Source of the DNA: Clostridiaceae bacterium Marseille-Q4145
Lineage (GTDB): Bacteria > Bacillota > Clostridia > Lachnospirales > Lachnospiraceae
NCBI GenBank assembly: GCA_018223365.1
Contig: JAGTTP010000001.1
Span: forward strand, 1,761,410 to 1,825,409
Direction of reading: 5' to 3'
DNA: 64,000 nt
Part shown: positions 26,030 through 34,764 of the stretch, in pieces
Numbering within the stretch: the first letter of the stretch is position 1
Layout: each line of letters starts with the position of its first letter
Notes under the pieces: generated by a model
Databases searched by the model: none
What the model was told of the DNA's origin: nothing
What the model saw: only the letters and a program-made list of their open reading frames with translations
Made by a program: the position numbers and the translations under genes

Positions 26030-27133
26030 ATGAAAAAGGAACTGGAACTATATATTCACATTCCATTTTGTGTCCGAAAATGTGCATACTGTGATTTCCG
26101 GTCGGCTCCGGCCGGCCGGGAAGTGCAGGCACAGTATGTAGATCGTCTGCTGGAGGAAATCCAGAAGGCGGCCCCACTGGCAGAAGACTATGAGGTGGTA
26201 TCCGCATTCTTTGGAGGCGGTACCCCCAGTATCCTTCCGGAAGAAGAGATCGGGCGTGTGATGGATCTTCTGCATCGGCAGTTTGACTGGAAAGCGGATG
26301 CAGAGGTGACCATAGAAGCCAATCCGGGAACGGTAGACGGAAGAAAACTTGACGCCTACCGTTCTTTTGGTATAAACAGGATCAGTTTTGGACTTCAATC
26401 GGCAGATAATGAAGAATTACAGAAACTGGGGAGAATCCATACCTGGGAGCAGTTTCTGAAAAGCTATGAGGCAGCGAGAACTGCCGGATTTACCAATATC
26501 AATGTGGATCTCATGTCTGCGCTCCCTGGACAGACCCGGAAGAGCTGGCAGGAAACATTGCAGAAAGTGCTGGTTCTTAATCCGGAGCATATTTCAGCAT
26601 ACAGTCTGATCATTGAGGAAGGAACACCTTTCTATGAGAAGTATGCAGACCATCCGGAACTCCTGCCTCCGGAAGACGAAGAACGGCAGATGTATTATGA
26701 CACGAAGCGGATTCTGGCAGAGCAAGGATATGAACGGTATGAGATTTCCAATTATGCCAGAAAAGGCTATGCCTGCCGTCATAATCTGGGGTATTGGAGC
26801 AGAAGGGATTACAAAGGATTCGGTCTGGGGGCATCCTCTCTGCTAAATAGTGTCAGAAGTACCGTGCAGGAAGATCTGACCGAATATCTCAGGGGAAATT
26901 TTGCAGGAAGCAATGAGCATTTAAGTGAGCAGGATATCCGGGAGGAATATTTCTTTCTGGGCCTTCGAAAGATGGAGGGCGTGGATCCTGGACCTTACCG
27001 GGAACATTATGAGAAGTTACTGGAAGAGTTGCAGAAACAACAGCTTTTACAGGAAAAGAATGGTAAAATCTGTCTGACAGATTATGGAATTGATGTGAGC
27101 AACTATGTGCTGGCACAGTTTCTGGAGGATTAA
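26030..27133 (+). CDS. hemW: HemW-like radical SAM protein (coproporphyrinogen oxidase-related)
   Basis: 367 residues from ATG 26030; ATG 26018 inside the lepA end is an equal alternative, and neither has a clear ribosome site. Radical SAM cluster C-x3-C-x2-C in HIPFCVRKCAYCDF, SAM-binding FFGGGTPS, then INRISFGLQSADNEELQKLGR and the HemW C-terminal wing. Placement after lepA and the short length favour HemW, a heme chaperone, over true HemN. In Bacillus hrcA-grpE-dnaK follow; here a MoxR/VWA pair does. Confidence 0.88.
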   Translation: MKKELELYIHIPFCVRKCAYCDFRSAPAGREVQAQYVDRLLEEIQKAAPLAEDYEVVSAFFGGGTPSILPEEEIGRVMDLLHRQFDWKADAEVTIEANPGTVDGRKLDAYRSFGINRISFGLQSADNEELQKLGRIHTWEQFLKSYEAARTAGFTNINVDLMSALPGQTRKSWQETLQKVLVLNPEHISAYSLIIEEGTPFYEKYADHPELLPPEDEERQMYYDTKRILAEQGYERYEISNYARKGYACRHNLGYWSRRDYKGFGLGASSLLNSVRSTVQEDLTEYLRGNFAGSNEHLSEQDIREEYFFLGLRKMEGVDPGPYREHYEKLLEELQKQQLLQEKNGKICLTDYGIDVSNYVLAQFLED

Positions 27134-27146
27134 TGAGGAGAGAAAG

Positions 27147-28064
27147 ATGCAGAAAGAATTACAGTTTTTAGAGGAACAGGAAGTATCCCCGGTGCTCATC
27201 GGGCAGGTGGAAGCATTCCGAAAAGAGTATCCTGTTCACGAGGCAGTAAGAAACCGGATCTCGGAACCGAAGATTCCTTTCTATGGGAAAGAAATTCTGG
27301 AGATGGCCATGGCGGCGCTGCTCCAAGGGTCTAATCTGCTGCTCACAGGAGGAAAGGCTACCGGTAAAAATATCCTGGCGGAAAATCTGGCCTGGATGTT
27401 TGGAAGACCCTCCTATAATATTTCTTTTAATGTAAATACCGACAGCAGTTCCCTGATTGGAACGGACACCTTCAGAAATAATGAAGTACAGCTCAGAAAA
27501 GGAAGTGTGTACCGCTGTGCGGAAGAAGGCGGATTTGGTGTCTTCGATGAGATCAATATGGCAAAAAATGATGCAGCCAGTGTGCTTCATGCCACCCTCG
27601 ACTATCGACGGATGATCGATGTGCCGGGATATGAGAGGATTGAGCTTCATCCGGCTACCCGCTTTATCGGAACCATGAACTACGGATATGCAGGAACAAG
27701 AGAGTTAAATGAAGCGCTGGTGTCCCGGTTTCTCGTCATTGATATGCCGGAGCTTTCGGAAGAAAATTTAAGAAAGATTATTCGGCATGATTATCCGGGA
27801 ATCAAGGAAGCGGCTGAAGATGCCTTCTGCGGATTGTTTCTGGATTTGCAGACAAAGGCCCAGAACAGTGAGATTTCTACCAAAGCACTGGATCTGAGAG
27901 GACTTCTTGGTTCCCTTGGTGCGGTGGAGATCGGTCTTTCTCCTTATCAGGCAGTGCAGATGGGAATTACCAACAAAGCATTTGATATTTTTGAAAAGGA
28001 AATTGTGTCAGATATGGTCATGACACGCATTCCGGAAGACTGGACGAAGGAGAATGTATTCTGA
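27147..28064 (+). CDS. MoxR-family AAA+ ATPase
   Basis: 305 residues from ATG 27147 with GAGGAG directly upstream. Walker A GGKATGKNILAE, Walker B GVFDEINMAK, sensor-1 RFIGTMNYGYAGTRELNEAL and arginine-finger region SRFLVIDMP. NorQ/MoxR-like ATPases remodel or insert cofactors into partner proteins with a VWA partner. The last base of its stop overlaps the next gene's ATG. The target complex is not in view. Confidence 0.85.
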   Translation: MQKELQFLEEQEVSPVLIGQVEAFRKEYPVHEAVRNRISEPKIPFYGKEILEMAMAALLQGSNLLLTGGKATGKNILAENLAWMFGRPSYNISFNVNTDSSSLIGTDTFRNNEVQLRKGSVYRCAEEGGFGVFDEINMAKNDAASVLHATLDYRRMIDVPGYERIELHPATRFIGTMNYGYAGTRELNEALVSRFLVIDMPELSEENLRKIIRHDYPGIKEAAEDAFCGLFLDLQTKAQNSEISTKALDLRGLLGSLGAVEIGLSPYQAVQMGITNKAFDIFEKEIVSDMVMTRIPEDWTKENVF

Positions 28065-29818
28065 TGCCGGATGAAGAATACCGTTATGAACTGGAAAACC
28101 GCATGAAAAACCTGCTCTGGACCGTCAGTGGGGATTATGCTCTGGAAGTGAGTCTGGATATTGATTCTTTTCAGCGTTCTAAATATATATCCCTCTATGA
28201 CGCGGTGAAACAGGGAGCTTTTGCGCGTTTCTTTTCTAAAGATGCTTTCGGCATGTACCTGGTGAAAAAGCTGTATATGGGAGCAGAGGAAGCTTCTCTT
28301 ATGGGATTGGCGCAGATGTGCGTAGATCAGGCGGTGTCAGAAAAAATCTGTGAGGAGAGGGCAGGAGTCCGGACACTCCGGAAAAGAGCTTTTGAAGATC
28401 TGCTGGATCGGGATTTTGACCGATTGGCCCGGTACAACAATCCGGTGGGCCGTATGAAGATTGCCATGCTGCAGGAAGGACTGAATGGAACTTACGCGGC
28501 AGAGCGAAGAGTGCGTGAGCAGGTAGATCAGCTGCTGGCTCTCCGAAAAGCAGAGACCACTGAGGAAGTCATTCGAAAAGTAGACGATTTTTATAATCGA
28601 CTGGTAGATCCGGAATTTGAGCAGGAACACGGCACATTGGAGCAGGTACTTGCTGTCAGTGCAGAGGACTTAAAGAAATTCAACTGGCAGGATTTTCTGG
28701 ATGAGACAGCGGAAGAAGCTACCCTGGAGGAAATGATGCGTCAGGTGGACAGCAGTGTCATTCCGCCGGAGATGGAGGAGCAGGAACGGAAGAGCAGGGC
28801 AAAGAAGCTTCTGGTGACAGAAGAGGCAGCCCGGAAAATGTACTCTTATATTGAACTGAATTTTGGACGGTCTTATATGGACGAACGGGAGCAGGAACGG
28901 ATGAACCGCAGAATCTGCCGCGGTGTCCATGGGGACTGTCGTCTTTATTATACAGATGGCATTATCGAAAATTACGTTCGGGAAAATAATACCTATGTGC
29001 TGGCATGCCAGACACTGGAGCTGAACCGAAGATATTACCGGCAGCATCAGCGGATGGCAAGGCAGAACATTACGCAGCTTGGAAATCTCCTAAAACGGTC
29101 TTTGCAGGCAAGAAATGAAGCAGAGCAGACACGGAGTACTTTCGGGACAGTCATTCCTTCAAAACTGTGGAAGGTGGGGCGGACGGAGGATGCCCGGCTC
29201 TTCTTAAGGACTTCGAAGAAGCTTAATTCCGATTTTGTAGTAGACATTCTCATGGATGGAAGCGGTTCTCAGAGGGGACGGCAGCAGGATGTGGCACTGC
29301 AGGGCTTTATCTTATCGGCGGCCCTGTCAAAAGCGGGGATTCCCCATCGGGTGTTCAGCTTTTGCAGCTTTTGGAGCTATACAGTGATGCGCAGATTCCG
29401 GGAATATGACGAGAAGGCAGAAGCAGACTGGCGGATTCTGGAGTTTACCTCATCATCCAGCAATCGGGACGGTCTGGCGATCCGAGCAGCAGCCGACGGA
29501 CTTCTCCACCGGCCGGAGGAGAACAAAATCCTCATTATGCTCAGTGACGGCCGCCCAAACGATGTGGTGCTTAACCGTCCCAATGTTAAGAATCCGGCTG
29601 TCTACACCGGAGAATATGCGGTGAAGGATACAGCGGCAGAAGTGCGCCGCCTTCGTTCCCAGGGGATTTCTGTACTGGGTGTCTTTGCCGGAGAAGAACA
29701 GGATCTATCTGCGGAGCGGAGAATTTTTGGAAAAGATTTTGCCTATATCAGGACGTTATCTACCTTTGCCCATGTGGTAGGACGGTATCTGAAAAAACAG
29801 GTGGATGAGCAGGACTAG
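28064..29818 (+). CDS. VWA-domain protein partnered with MoxR ATPase (NorD/CobT-like)
   Basis: 584 residues. The N-terminal 330 or so residues are helical and charged; the C-terminal VWA domain (about 385-584) has the MIDAS DGSGS motif in VDILMDGSGSQRGRQQ, a second ligand in the FTSSSSNRDGLAIR region, and IMLSDGRPND. The start overlaps the ATPase stop by a base (TGATG), the classic coupling of NorQ/NorD or CobS/CobT-like chaperone pairs. Client unknown. Confidence 0.82.
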   Translation: MPDEEYRYELENRMKNLLWTVSGDYALEVSLDIDSFQRSKYISLYDAVKQGAFARFFSKDAFGMYLVKKLYMGAEEASLMGLAQMCVDQAVSEKICEERAGVRTLRKRAFEDLLDRDFDRLARYNNPVGRMKIAMLQEGLNGTYAAERRVREQVDQLLALRKAETTEEVIRKVDDFYNRLVDPEFEQEHGTLEQVLAVSAEDLKKFNWQDFLDETAEEATLEEMMRQVDSSVIPPEMEEQERKSRAKKLLVTEEAARKMYSYIELNFGRSYMDEREQERMNRRICRGVHGDCRLYYTDGIIENYVRENNTYVLACQTLELNRRYYRQHQRMARQNITQLGNLLKRSLQARNEAEQTRSTFGTVIPSKLWKVGRTEDARLFLRTSKKLNSDFVVDILMDGSGSQRGRQQDVALQGFILSAALSKAGIPHRVFSFCSFWSYTVMRRFREYDEKAEADWRILEFTSSSSNRDGLAIRAAADGLLHRPEENKILIMLSDGRPNDVVLNRPNVKNPAVYTGEYAVKDTAAEVRRLRSQGISVLGVFAGEEQDLSAERRIFGKDFAYIRTLSTFAHVVGRYLKKQVDEQD

Positions 29819-29850
29819 TATTATACCGGAAGAATCAGGAGGAATGAATC

Positions 29851-30078
29851 ATGAAAGAATATGAGATCGTACATGAGATTTTCAATGAATGTGCCAATAA
29901 TCAGATGCGGGATGTGTTCTTTGAGGAGGCAGAAGTGGAAGATCCGGAAGCCTATGTCCGTGCCCGCCATAAAGATAAGGAACTCCATCTGGAGAAAACC
30001 CTGCAGGCAGATGGATCTGTTGTCATTGATATTGAGTCGGCAGGATTGCTGCAGAGGTACTCTTTTACGGAGATTTAA
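29851..30078 (+). CDS. Small conserved-looking acidic protein of unknown function
   Basis: 75 residues, with AGGAGG upstream. Compact and charged with no membrane segment: a helical N-terminus (EYEIVHEIFNECANNQMRD), then strands ending in VVIDIESAGLLQRYSFTEI. It follows the VWA gene after 32 bases and precedes a strong terminator, so it is likely the last gene of that operon. I do not recognise the family. Confidence 0.6.
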   Translation: MKEYEIVHEIFNECANNQMRDVFFEEAEVEDPEAYVRARHKDKELHLEKTLQADGSVVIDIESAGLLQRYSFTEI

Positions 30079-30085
30079 CAATAGG

Positions 30086-30128
30086 AAACTCCCTGAAATC
30101 CAAGGCATAGATTTCAGGGAGTTTTTTT
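30086..30128 (+). terminator. Terminator of the MoxR/VWA operon
   Basis: AAACTCCCTGAAATC (30086-30100) pairs perfectly with GATTTCAGGGAGTTT (30110-30124) across a 9-base loop, followed by a run of T. Confidence 0.92.
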
Positions 30129-30174
30129 ATTAGTGTGAAGCTGTTGGGATCCACAGTGGATGCAGTGAAGGGAG

Positions 30175-30951
30175 TCATTGAGCAGTCAGAACCTCGACGA
30201 GATTTTGTACCAACTTCAATTCATCCTTTGAGACGGCACTGTCGGTAATCAGAAGATCAATGGCAGACCAGGGAGCGTATTGAAGAATGGCATTGGAACT
30301 GAATTTGGTATGGTCAGCCAGCACAATCGTTTTGCTTGTAGCATGGATGACTTCATTTTTCACTAAGGTATCGCTGCCAATCTTGGTACAAGGTCCATGA
30401 TGAGATGAAAATCCGCTGCTTCCTAAAAATGCAACGTCAATATGGAGGGAGCGGAGTTCATTGGAGGCCCAGAAACCGTTGGTGGACTGGGTGGTCATAT
30501 TGATCTCACCACCAATAAAGTAAATAGCGTTTTTAATTCCGTTCAATGCCTGTACCACAGAAAAAGAGTTGGTAATAATGGTCAGACTGGAAAGGGCAGG
30601 CGTATCCTCGATGTGCATTTTTAAATATTTTGCGAATTCGTAGGTTGTAGATCCTGCATCAATAAAAATAACAGTGCAATTGGTCAGCTGCTGAAATGCA
30701 GCTTGGGCAATGGCATATTTGGAAGATTGCTCTTCTGCAATACGAAATTCAAATGCATGCTCGGAAGCTTCTGTAGCAGGTTTCACATATCCATGGAACT
30801 TGTGCAGGAGCTTTTTTTTGTCTAGATAAATGAGGTCTTTTCGAATGGTCTCTGTAGTAACGCTTAAACGTTCGGCTAGTTCAGAAGATTTGATCCCTTC
30901 GGTTTGATTCACTAACGATAATATTTTTTCACGGCGCTCTGAAGCAGTCAT
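30175..30951 (-). CDS. DeoR-family transcriptional regulator 1
   Basis: 258 residues. N-terminal winged HTH (RREKILSLVNQTEGIKSSELAERLSVTTETIRKDL) and C-terminal sugar-phosphate sensor with FIDAGSTTYEFA, IGGEINMTT and the closing VLADHTKFSS block. DeoR proteins usually repress an adjacent sugar operon and release DNA on binding a phosphosugar. Divergent from the hexulose-phosphate synthase operon; five TTGCRAA-type repeats lie in the shared upstream region and are likely its operators. Confidence 0.88.
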   Translation of the reverse strand: MTASERREKILSLVNQTEGIKSSELAERLSVTTETIRKDLIYLDKKKLLHKFHGYVKPATEASEHAFEFRIAEEQSSKYAIAQAAFQQLTNCTVIFIDAGSTTYEFAKYLKMHIEDTPALSSLTIITNSFSVVQALNGIKNAIYFIGGEINMTTQSTNGFWASNELRSLHIDVAFLGSSGFSSHHGPCTKIGSDTLVKNEVIHATSKTIVLADHTKFSSNAILQYAPWSAIDLLITDSAVSKDELKLVQNLVEVLTAQ

Positions 30952-31021
30952 AGTAAAGTCCTTTCTTAAAAATTGGAAAATTTATCCGTTTCCAATGTAT
31001 GGTTTTATTCTAAAGGATGGT

Positions 31022-31088
31022 ATTGCAAAATGTCAAGTTATTCTGTTGCAAATTGCGAATACAATTGCGAAAAATAAAAAATTGCGAA
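31022..31088. promoter_or_regulatory. Direct-repeat operator array between DeoR1 and the hexulose operon
   Basis: ATTGCGAA occurs exactly three times (31052-31059, 31064-31071, 31081-31088), with related ATTGCAAA (31022-31029) and GTTGCAAA (31045-31052) upstream. The last copy ends six bases before the -35 of the plus-strand promoter. Repeated short sites of this kind suit a multimeric DeoR repressor. Confidence 0.6.
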
Positions 31089-31093
31089 ATATA

Positions 31094-31124
31094 TTGACAA
31101 ACACAGATGGAAATGCAATAATAT
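31094..31124 (+). promoter_or_regulatory. Promoter of the hexulose-phosphate / ABC operon
   Basis: TTGACA (31094-31099) followed by AATAAT at 17-base spacing (31117-31122) or TAATAT at 19 (31119-31124). It directly follows the repeat array and precedes the TTG start at 31183. Confidence 0.6.
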
Positions 31125-31182
31125 AGCCACAAACACAAAACGAAAAACAAAAACACAATAAAATAAGTGGGGAGGAATAACA

Positions 31183-31818
31183 TTGAAATTACAGTTAGCC
31201 TTGGATTTTGATTTATCCATGCAGGATGCGGTGGAAATGGTTAAAAAGACAGAAAAAGATGTTGATATTATAGAAGCGGGCACACCTTATTTGATGGATC
31301 ATGGTCTGGAAGGAGCAACTGTTCTGAAAAAGAAATTTCCAGATAAGCTAGTTCTGGCAGATTTGAAAATTGCGGATGCAGGATACAGAGAGGCAGAAAA
31401 TGCATTTCTCGCGGGGGCAGATATTGTAACTGTATTATCCGTTACCGATGACAGTACCATCGAAAATGTCATAAAAGCTGCAAGAGATCAGGGAAAACAG
31501 GTGATGGTTGATATGCTGGCATCCCCGAATCTGGAAAAACGACTTCAGGAAATTGATCAGATGGGTGCTGATTATATTTGCCTTCATACGAGTAAGGATT
31601 TACAGAAATTAAATAATGATGTTTCAGAAGCATTTGCAATTTTGAAAAAATATGTGAAAAAATCAAAAGTTGCCATTGCAGGAGGCATTAACAAGGAAAG
31701 TGCAGCAAAATATGCAGCAATCAATCCGGACGTTATGGTAGTAGGAGAAGGCATTACCAAATCTGAAGCACCGGGTGAGACAACTGCTTGCATAAAGAAA
31801 GCGATGATGGAGGCATAA
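31183..31818 (+). CDS. hxlA: 3-hexulose-6-phosphate synthase (OMPDC superfamily)
   Basis: 211 residues from TTG 31183, which has GGGGAGGA (31169-31176) at good spacing. The OMPDC-type active site is intact: D8, E31 and the D60-x-K62-x-x-D65 motif in LADLKIADAG. These enzymes condense formaldehyde with ribulose 5-phosphate (HPS) or decarboxylate 3-keto-L-gulonate 6-phosphate (UlaD). The next gene being a hexuloisomerase favours HPS. In reverse it would make ribulose 5-phosphate and formaldehyde. First gene of the operon, 4 bases before hxlB. Confidence 0.82.
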   Translation: MKLQLALDFDLSMQDAVEMVKKTEKDVDIIEAGTPYLMDHGLEGATVLKKKFPDKLVLADLKIADAGYREAENAFLAGADIVTVLSVTDDSTIENVIKAARDQGKQVMVDMLASPNLEKRLQEIDQMGADYICLHTSKDLQKLNNDVSEAFAILKKYVKKSKVAIAGGINKESAAKYAAINPDVMVVGEGITKSEAPGETTACIKKAMMEA

Positions 31819-31822
31819 GAAT

Positions 31823-32374
31823 ATGAGCGATATCAAAGTGATTATTGATGAATTATCCAGAACGCTATCTGGAATTGATCGGAAGCAGCAGGAACAGATG
31901 GCGGATGAGATCTTAAAAGCAAAACACATTTTTGTGGCAGGTGCAGGAAGAAGCGGAATGATGGCAAGATGCTTCGCTATGCGACTGATGCATATGGGAA
32001 TGAAAGCATACATGGTAGGAGAAGTAGTGACTCCTTCCATGCAGGAAGGCGATCTACTAATCATCACCAGTGGATCCGGAACCACTGGTTCTCTTGTGAA
32101 GATGGCAGAGAAGGCCAAAGCGCTGAACGGAAGAGTTGGATTGATTACCATTTATCCGGAGTCCACCATTGGAAAGATGGCAGATGTGGTGGTGCAGATT
32201 AATGCACCGACTTCCAAATCGGAAATTGATACGGGAGTAACTTCCATTCAGCCTATGGGAAGTCTTTTTGAGCAGAGCTTATTGATCTGTCTGGACTTTA
32301 TCATACGAATCTTAATGGACAAGACAGGAATCACAGGCGAAGAGATGTTTAAACGCCATGCGAACTTAGAGTAG
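31823..32374 (+). CDS. hxlB: 6-phospho-3-hexuloisomerase (SIS domain), copy 1
   Basis: 183 residues, one SIS domain: FVAGAGRSGMMARCFAMRL, LIITSGSGTTGSLV and the C-terminal FKRHANLE typical of PHI. Interconverts 3-hexulose 6-phosphate and fructose 6-phosphate. It follows hxlA after 4 bases, giving a full HPS/PHI pair. A second, diverged SIS protein of the same type follows two genes later, an unusual duplication. Confidence 0.85.
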   Translation: MSDIKVIIDELSRTLSGIDRKQQEQMADEILKAKHIFVAGAGRSGMMARCFAMRLMHMGMKAYMVGEVVTPSMQEGDLLIITSGSGTTGSLVKMAEKAKALNGRVGLITIYPESTIGKMADVVVQINAPTSKSEIDTGVTSIQPMGSLFEQSLLICLDFIIRILMDKTGITGEEMFKRHANLE

Positions 32375-32384
32375 AGAGGCAGAT

Positions 32385-33071
32385 ATGGATAAGACAATTT
32401 CCCCATCATTGATATGTATGGATATGTGCAATCTGGTAACTTCAGTGAAGGAACTGGAACGGATTGGATGTGAAATGCTCCATGTGGATTTGTTGGATGG
32501 ATACTTTAGTCCAAGCATGCCGATTGGTTTGGATACCATTCGAGCATTGAGAAAGAAAACAAACCTGTATTTTGATGCACATGTCATGGCAATGGACAAC
32601 ACATTTTTTATGGAGCAGTTGGTGGACATCGGAGTAGGAAGAATGTGTTTCCAGATTGAAACAGAGCGACACATTAGCAGAAAGTTAAGTTGGCTGAAAA
32701 GCTGTGGAGTGGAAGCAGGAGTAGCGTTGGCGCCGGGAACTTCCATCAGCTGTTTGGAATATGTATTGGAACAGTGCGATTTTGTTCTGCTCATGATGAT
32801 CAATCCGGGCTATGCATCAGATAAGAGTGAAAAGATGCTGGAAAGCCTAAAGGATAAGATTTCAGATTTGAAAGCAATGATTGACAGAAAAGGATTACAT
32901 ACAACGATTACCATCGATGGAAGAACGTACTTATCTGTCATTCCGGATTATATTCACAGAGGAGCAACCACATTTGTGGCTGGAACTTCCGGTCTTTTCT
33001 TACAGAATGGCCGAACGCTGGAAGATAATTATGGAGCCTTAAAGAAAGTGATTCAACAGGAGATGAAATAA
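32385..33071 (+). CDS. AlsE/RPE-type ketose-phosphate 3-epimerase
   Basis: 228 residues, ribulose-phosphate epimerase fold. Metal-binding residues H33, D35 (MLHVDLLDGYF), H66 (FDAHVM) and D178 (TIDGRTY) are all present, as is the NPGYA loop. ISPSLICMDM near the start is closer to what I recall of allulose-6-phosphate 3-epimerase (AlsE) than to Rpe, and the phosphate loop is VAGTSGLF as in AlsE. It could act on ribulose 5-phosphate or on allulose 6-phosphate; sequence leans to the latter. Lies between two hexuloisomerase genes. Confidence 0.75.
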   Translation: MDKTISPSLICMDMCNLVTSVKELERIGCEMLHVDLLDGYFSPSMPIGLDTIRALRKKTNLYFDAHVMAMDNTFFMEQLVDIGVGRMCFQIETERHISRKLSWLKSCGVEAGVALAPGTSISCLEYVLEQCDFVLLMMINPGYASDKSEKMLESLKDKISDLKAMIDRKGLHTTITIDGRTYLSVIPDYIHRGATTFVAGTSGLFLQNGRTLEDNYGALKKVIQQEMK

Positions 33072-33072
33072 C

Positions 33073-33636
33073 ATGCAGGAGACAATTGAAAAAAAGAGTC
33101 TTATGATAGCAGAAGAGTGTCAGAGAGCATTGCAGAAAATTGACGAAGAGCAGAGCCAGCAACTGGTAGAGGCAATTTTAAATGCAGACGAGGTATTCTT
33201 CATTGGCGTAGGCAGAGTGATGCTTTCCCTGCAGGCAATCTGCAAACGATTTGCACATTTTGGAATCAAGGCACACTGTGTAGGTGAGATTACAGAGCCG
33301 GCCATTACTGACAAAGATCTTCTGATTGTTGGTTCCGGAAGCGGGGAGACCTTGTTCCCAGTTGCCATTGCACAGAAAGCAAAAAAGATTGGTACAAAAG
33401 TGGCATGGATTGGTTCCAACCAGGAAAGTACCATTGCAAAACTTGCAGATTATAAAGTTCGGATTCCGGTACAGTCCAAGCTGAACAAACCGGATGAACT
33501 GCACTCCCAGCAGCCAATGACCAGTTTATTTGAGCAGACGCTGCTACTGTATGGGGATTCTCTGGCAATGGAAATTATGGAACGAAAAGGTTTACAGTTT
33601 GAAAATCTGTGGAAATATCACGCAAACCTGGAGTAA
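33073..33636 (+). CDS. Second 6-phospho-3-hexuloisomerase-type SIS protein
   Basis: 187 residues, SIS domain: FFIGVGRVMLSLQAICKRFA, LLIVGSGSGETLFPVA, NQESTIAKLADYKVRIP, and C-terminal WKYHANLE matching hxlB's RHANLE. The sugar-binding loop differs from copy 1 (GVGRVMLSLQ against GAGRSGMMAR), so it likely isomerises a different phosphosugar. One base separates it from the epimerase gene stop, indicating tight coupling. Confidence 0.75.
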   Translation: MQETIEKKSLMIAEECQRALQKIDEEQSQQLVEAILNADEVFFIGVGRVMLSLQAICKRFAHFGIKAHCVGEITEPAITDKDLLIVGSGSGETLFPVAIAQKAKKIGTKVAWIGSNQESTIAKLADYKVRIPVQSKLNKPDELHSQQPMTSLFEQTLLLYGDSLAMEIMERKGLQFENLWKYHANLE

Positions 33637-33666
33637 GGGAAAGACTTAAATGGAGGTGCTTGAAGA

Positions 33667-34707
33667 ATGGAAACTATGAAACATGCAAGACTGATATCGT
33701 ACAAAAATATCCAGATCGAGGAAGTGGAAAAACCGAAGCCGAAGGCAGGAGAAGTCCTGATTAAGGTAAAAAAATGTGGTGTGTGCGGATCGGATGTTTC
33801 TGCTTATTACGGAAAACATACATACATTCCGTTCCCGATTGTACTTGGACATGAATTTTCCGGCGATATTGCAGAGATTGGTGAAGGGGTAGACCAGTTC
33901 AAAGCAGGAGACAGAGTTACCGTACTGCCGCATATCGGATGTGGAAAATGCCCGGCATGCCGCGCAGGAAAATATAATTTATGCAATGACCTGGTAGTAA
34001 TTGGATGCCAGACCACCGGAGCTTATGCAGAATATGTGATTGCACCTGCAAAAGTAACCTTCCATATTCCAGACAGCATGACCTATGAGCAGGGAGCTTG
34101 TGTAGAGCCTGCATCTGTTGGCTATCACGGCGCACGCAGAGGCGTTTCCAAAGGAGATACCGTTGTAGTCATGGGCGCTGGAACGATCGGATTCTTTGCA
34201 ATGCAGGGTGCAAAAGCATTCGGAGCAGAGAAAGTCATTATGTGTGACTACAACAAAGAACGTCTGGCACTTGCAAAAGAATGCGGCGCTTTTGAGACCA
34301 TCAATTTAGGAGATGAGGGACTCAAAGCAGGAGTGGAACGGATTCTTGGAGATGCAAGAGAAGTGGACTGCTTCATGGATTGCGTAGGATTTAACGGAAG
34401 CGCTATGACCGCAATTATTGAGACCGCAAGGAGAGGCGCTACGGTAGTATCCATCGGTATTATCGCGAAAGAACATGAAGTGCCGAATTTACCGGATGTA
34501 ACGGAGCACGAATTAAATTATCTGGGATCCTCCATGTTCTGGCCGGAAGATTTCCATGATGTCATTGCATCCATTTCCGAAGGAAAAATCATTACCGACA
34601 AGATTATCACCCATCATTATAAGATGGCAGATATTCAGGAAATGTACGATATGGTAGATGCACACAAAGAGAGCTATATGAAGATTATGCTCGATGCAGA
34701 ATTCTAA
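33667..34707 (+). CDS. Zinc-dependent polyol/polyol-phosphate dehydrogenase 1 (MDR)
   Basis: 346 residues with GGAGG upstream. Catalytic zinc site GVCGSD and GHEFSG; structural zinc CGKCPACRAGKYNLC; NAD site VMGAGTIGFFA. General resemblance is to galactitol-1-phosphate/sorbitol dehydrogenases. Located between the hexuloisomerase-type genes and a ribose-type ABC importer, so it probably oxidises the imported polyol or its phosphate to the ketose. Substrate unknown. Not closely similar to the dehydrogenase at the matching position of the second importer. Confidence 0.82.
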   Translation: METMKHARLISYKNIQIEEVEKPKPKAGEVLIKVKKCGVCGSDVSAYYGKHTYIPFPIVLGHEFSGDIAEIGEGVDQFKAGDRVTVLPHIGCGKCPACRAGKYNLCNDLVVIGCQTTGAYAEYVIAPAKVTFHIPDSMTYEQGACVEPASVGYHGARRGVSKGDTVVVMGAGTIGFFAMQGAKAFGAEKVIMCDYNKERLALAKECGAFETINLGDEGLKAGVERILGDAREVDCFMDCVGFNGSAMTAIIETARRGATVVSIGIIAKEHEVPNLPDVTEHELNYLGSSMFWPEDFHDVIASISEGKIITDKIITHHYKMADIQEMYDMVDAHKESYMKIMLDAEF

Positions 34708-34764
34708 TTCACGTATATTGCAGCGGGGGCTGTTATATAAAAATCAAACTTAGGAGGAACAAAA

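Noticed and set aside
31183..31818. UlaD-type 3-keto-L-gulonate 6-phosphate decarboxylase
   Set aside because: The residues fit both, but the adjacent hexuloisomerase and absence of UlaE/UlaF-type genes favour hexulose-phosphate synthase.
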